Assembly (NCBI GenBank): GCA_900552715.1
Contig: USAV01000037.1
Span: 1-15,949 of the forward strand
From: an uncultured Veillonella sp.
GTDB lineage: Bacteria; Bacillota; Negativicutes; Veillonellales; Veillonellaceae
Length of the DNA stretch: 15,949 bases
Direction of reading: 5' to 3'
Numbering within the stretch: the stretch's first letter is position 1; each line of letters starts with the position of its first letter. Under the pieces are notes generated by a model, which saw only the letters and a list, made by a program, of their open reading frames with translations, made no database searches and was not told the origin of the DNA. The position numbers were made by a program, and so were the translations under genes. Shown piece after piece: positions 13,599 through 15,949 of this stretch.

Positions 13599-13630
13599 GT
13601 AAAAGCGCAGCCCGTAGACTACGCTTTCAC
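13599..13630 (-). promoter_or_regulatory. 12-bp leader hairpin upstream of hydF
   Basis: On the minus strand GTGAAAGCGTAG pairs fully with CTGCGCTTTTAC around an 8-nt loop (TCTACGGG), using two G-U pairs. On the plus strand both wobble pairs become A-C mismatches, so the fold belongs to the hydF transcript. It begins about 20 nt after the expected transcription start. It has no T-tract, so it is not a classical attenuator. Confidence 0.55.
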
Positions 13631-13653
13631 CGTGGATTGTAAATTGTATTTAC

Positions 13654-13682
13654 ATTATACAGAATTGTTATCGATTTGTCAT
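13654..13682 (-). promoter_or_regulatory. hydF promoter
   Basis: ATGACA (complement of 13677-13682), a 17-bp spacer and TATAAT (complement of 13654-13659) form a strong sigma-70-type promoter on the minus strand, giving a leader of about 75 nt. The gap back to parB (13683-13821) is very AT-rich with small palindromes (ACTATATATAGT at 13747-13758) but no clear terminator. Confidence 0.72.
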
Positions 13683-13821
13683 TACTAAATTTACATAATT
13701 CGATATCAAATTTAGTATACCAATTATGTTATTTAATTAAAAATCCACTATATATAGTAATTACGTAGTAATAAAGAGTATATAGTTATGCATAGTAATT
13801 GCTATTGCTATTGTTAAAGAA

Positions 13822-14751
13822 TTAAACTCTAAATTCTACAGTTTCCGTATCATCTGTATGCTCTTGACCATCCATATAGGCAATGAGTCGTTCTAATTCT
13901 GCTTCAGAGGAAAAGGCAATTTCAATCTTACCTTGAACCTTTTTACCAGCGCGGAACTTAATATTTACAGGGGATCCTAAACTTAGTTTTAAACGATCCA
14001 TAAGAGCACGTACCTCTGCTGTACTTTGCGGCTTAGCAGTCTTTGCCTTAGGCGTTTTATTTTGCATAGACTTAACAAGAGCCTCTGCTTGACGTGCACT
14101 TAATTCGCCCTCTTTAATGCGTTCAGCAGCTTCCATTTGTTGAGCTGCACTACGCAATGCCAATAATGGACGAGCTTGACCTACTGTTAAGTCACCTTCA
14201 ATGAGGTCTTTTTGTACAGAATCACATAACTTCAACAAACGAACCATGTTTGCAATATAAGAACGGCTGCGACCTAGACGAGCAGAAATCATTTCTTGTG
14301 TTTGTTTGTAAGTATCCATTAAACCTTGGTATGCCAAAGCTTCTTCAATTGGATCTAAGCCTTCCCGTTGTAGATTTTCAACGAGGGCTACCTCTGTCAT
14401 CTCTTCTGTATTATATTTCTTTACAACAACTGGTACTGTCTCTAGACCTGCAATAATAGCGGCACGGTAACGACGTTCACCAGCTACAATTTGGTATTTA
14501 TTCTTTTGTTTACGTACTACAATTGGTTGGAAAATACCAAGATTTTTAATAGACTCAGCTAATGTGGCTAAACTATCTTCATCAAAGCTTTTACGAGGTT
14601 GATCTGCATTCGGAACTAATTCAGAAATTGGTAGTTCGTGAATCTCCTTTTCAGGTAATACAGACTCTACAGTATCTACCTTCATTAAATTCCCAAGGCC
14701 CTTCCCCAAGCCAGATGATTTACTTTTCTTACTTTTAACTTCTCTAGGCAT
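13822..14751 (-). CDS. parB: Chromosome partitioning protein ParB (Spo0J type)
   Basis: The 309-residue protein has a basic N-terminal tail (KSKKSKSSGLGKGLG, the segment that stimulates ParA ATPase), then the ParB/Srx core. The core includes PISELVPNADQPRKSF, ESIKNLGIFQPIVVR, the CTP-binding GERRYRAA (91-98) and ENLQRE (125-130). The helix-turn-helix (about 150-172, QEMISARLGRSRSYIANMVRLL) binds parS, and the C-terminus is a leucine-rich dimerisation segment. ParB loads at parS as a CTP-dependent sliding clamp and recruits SMC. Three matching parS sites lie in and beyond parA. The ATG at 14751 has GAGG upstream, 73 bp after parA, consistent with a parAB operon. Confidence 0.95.
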   Translation of the reverse strand: MPREVKSKKSKSSGLGKGLGNLMKVDTVESVLPEKEIHELPISELVPNADQPRKSFDEDSLATLAESIKNLGIFQPIVVRKQKNKYQIVAGERRYRAAIIAGLETVPVVVKKYNTEEMTEVALVENLQREGLDPIEEALAYQGLMDTYKQTQEMISARLGRSRSYIANMVRLLKLCDSVQKDLIEGDLTVGQARPLLALRSAAQQMEAAERIKEGELSARQAEALVKSMQNKTPKAKTAKPQSTAEVRALMDRLKLSLGSPVNIKFRAGKKVQGKIEIAFSSEAELERLIAYMDGQEHTDDTETVEFRV

Positions 14752-14824
14752 AACTAACCTCTCTCACCTTACATATAGTGGCTATAACCATATATCAATA
14801 TATAACACTCAATTACTTAACTAT

Positions 14825-15595
14825 TTATTTAGCTTTTGATGCTTTGATTACTTCTTTAGCTAATTTAGTATATACATCAGCACCCTTAGATTTTGGATCA
14901 TATACGATAATCGGTTCACCATAACTTGGAGCTTCGCTAAGACGTACATTACGAGGAATGATAGTCTTATATACTTTATTGCCAAAGAATTTTTTTACTT
15001 CATCAGCTACTTGAATGGATAAATTTGTACGACCATCAAACATAGTTAACAAGACACCTTCAATTTCAAGGTCTTTATTAGATGTTTGTTGCACAATAGT
15101 TATAGTTTTTACAAGTTGGCTAACCCCTTCTAATGCGTAAAATTCACTTTGAATTGGAATTAATACGCTGTCTGCTGCTGTGAAAGCATTTAGTGTTAGT
15201 AGACCAAGGGATGGCGGACAATCAATGATAATAAAGTCGTACTCATTACGTACTGGTGCTAATGCTTTTTTCAACATTGTTTCACGTGAAACAACGGAAA
15301 CGAGTTCCACTTCTGCACCAGCTAATTGAATCGTTGCAGGCGCTACAAATAGCTTTTTAAGCATTGTAGGCTGAACAATATCAGCAATAGGTTCACCATC
15401 AATTAGAACATCGTGTACACAGAGTTCTAAATCATCTTTTTCGATGCCTAAACCAGAACTAGCATTACCTTGTGGATCTAAATCAACAAGCAATACTTTC
15501 TTACCAGCATCAGCCAAACAAGCACTCAAATTTACGGATGTTGTTGTTTTACCAACACCGCCTTTTTGATTAGTAATAGCTATAACTTTGCCCAC
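14825..15595 (-). CDS. parA: Chromosome partitioning ATPase ParA (Soj type)
   Basis: The 256-residue protein is a full-length Soj/MinD-superfamily ATPase. It has the deviant Walker A KGGVGKTT (11-18), VDLDPQGNASSGLG (Walker A' region), IIIDCPPSLG (Walker B) and the C-terminal NVRLSEAPSYGEPIIVYDPKSKGA signature. It lacks the N-terminal HTH of plasmid ParA type Ia, as expected for a chromosomal protein. ParA-ATP binds DNA cooperatively and, with ParB, helps separate origins and control initiation. The start is GTG at 15595 with GAGGTGA upstream; a TATAAT -10 lies at 15636-15641. A perfect parS site is embedded in its coding sequence. Confidence 0.96.
   Translation of the reverse strand: MGKVIAITNQKGGVGKTTTSVNLSACLADAGKKVLLVDLDPQGNASSGLGIEKDDLELCVHDVLIDGEPIADIVQPTMLKKLFVAPATIQLAGAEVELVSVVSRETMLKKALAPVRNEYDFIIIDCPPSLGLLTLNAFTAADSVLIPIQSEFYALEGVSQLVKTITIVQQTSNKDLEIEGVLLTMFDGRTNLSIQVADEVKKFFGNKVYKTIIPRNVRLSEAPSYGEPIIVYDPKSKGADVYTKLAKEVIKASKAK
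15278..15293. other. parS site 1, inside parA
   Basis: TGTTTCACGTGAAACA is an exact match to the 16-bp ParB-binding consensus of Firmicutes and many other bacteria. It lies in the parA coding sequence without disturbing the reading frame. Confidence 0.95.
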
Positions 15596-15803
15596 TTAAT
15601 TCACCTCACATGTTCGTTCAAAATATTTCTTTTTAATTATAACATAAAACAACGATAATTACGGTAATTACAATTCAAATTCTAGAAAAATATCTATAAT
15701 TTCATCTATCATACACATTATCTCAAAAATTATATAGTTTACATCAGCAAACAAAATGGGTTTAATGCATTTTTCTTTAAACTTTAAAATTAGTTTCCTT
15801 GAT
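15596..15803. other. AT-rich parA upstream region
   Basis: Non-coding, very AT-rich DNA between parA and the second parS site. It holds a parA -10 (TATAAT, complement of 15636-15641) with no clear -35. I see no full DnaA-box cluster, terminator or supported gene here. The stretch continues through the two parS sites to the window end (15886-15949), where no gene can be supported. Confidence 0.55.
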
Positions 15804-15819
15804 TGTTTCACGTGAAACA
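15804..15819. other. parS site 2
   Basis: A second perfect TGTTTCACGTGAAACA, intergenic, about 210 bp upstream of the parA start codon. Confidence 0.96.
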
Positions 15820-15869
15820 ATTTACTTTTTAATTTTTTAAATATATTTGAGCAAAAACTTATACATAAA

Positions 15870-15885
15870 TGTTTCACGTGAAACA
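15870..15885. other. parS site 3
   Basis: A third perfect TGTTTCACGTGAAACA, 66 bp (start to start) from site 2. The close pair upstream plus one inside parA form a compact ParB loading cluster. Confidence 0.96.
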
Positions 15886-15949
15886 TTTATAGATAATCAA
15901 AAATTTGTAGTTACTCAAAACATAAATTTATAGTTATTCAATACATACC

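Noticed and set aside
15668..15886. A 72-codon minus-strand reading frame starting at parS site 3
   Set aside because: Its only patterned parts (two FHVK stretches) are translations of the parS sites; it has no ribosome binding site and an AT-driven composition.
1..15949. tRNA, rRNA, CRISPR array, insertion sequence or prophage
   Set aside because: No cloverleaf with TTC loop, no regularly spaced repeats, no transposase or integrase and no terminal inverted repeats were seen.

Overview
The window looks like an origin-proximal chromosome segment from a diderm member of the Firmicutes, most probably a Negativicute such as Veillonella. The evidence is an AT-rich genome with Firmicutes-type ParA/ParB, parS sites and GerW/DUF2953 genes, alongside a Skp/OmpH-type periplasmic protein that needs an outer membrane. 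It also carries [FeFe]-hydrogenase maturase HydF, a corrinoid adenosyltransferase and a small anaerobe-type sulfite reductase. The genus is inference; no rRNA gene is present to test it.

Layout, left to right. Positions 1-101 hold the first 33 codons of gyrA (minus strand, GTG start). 240-1400 encodes an SfsA nuclease-like domain fused to a DUF123 GIY-YIG domain. 1576-2752 is a HigB/HigA toxin-antitoxin operon whose promoter is bracketed by two copies of a palindromic operator. 2753-3215 is a gene-free region holding those operators and, on the plus strand, a long structured leader RNA. That leader precedes a two-gene plus-strand operon (3216-4839): a small siroheme/4Fe-4S sulfite reductase-like protein fused to DUF1858, and an unrecognised 221-aa partner. 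A cupin gene (5099-5386) follows as its own unit.

From 5509 onward every gene is on the minus strand: a nitroreductase, a small acidic helical protein, an exported PDZ protein, OmpH, GerW and DUF2953 (the YtfJ/YtfI pair) behind cobA/btuR, a membrane-anchored M23 peptidase with a DUF4446 gene, hydF, and parB-parA. Three perfect 16-bp parS sites lie in and just upstream of parA, so the origin is probably to the right. Transcription of the minus-strand genes would then run with replication.

Several promoters, terminators and hairpins can be read directly. In a number of the hairpins, wobble pairs on one strand become mismatches on the other, which indicates the transcribed strand and fits the adjacent gene. 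The most unusual items are the structured leader before the sulfite reductase operon, the SfsA-DUF123 fusion, the HigA antitoxin with a degenerate ImmA/IrrE-like tail, and an over-represented octamer GTGAAAGC that recurs in intergenic hairpins.
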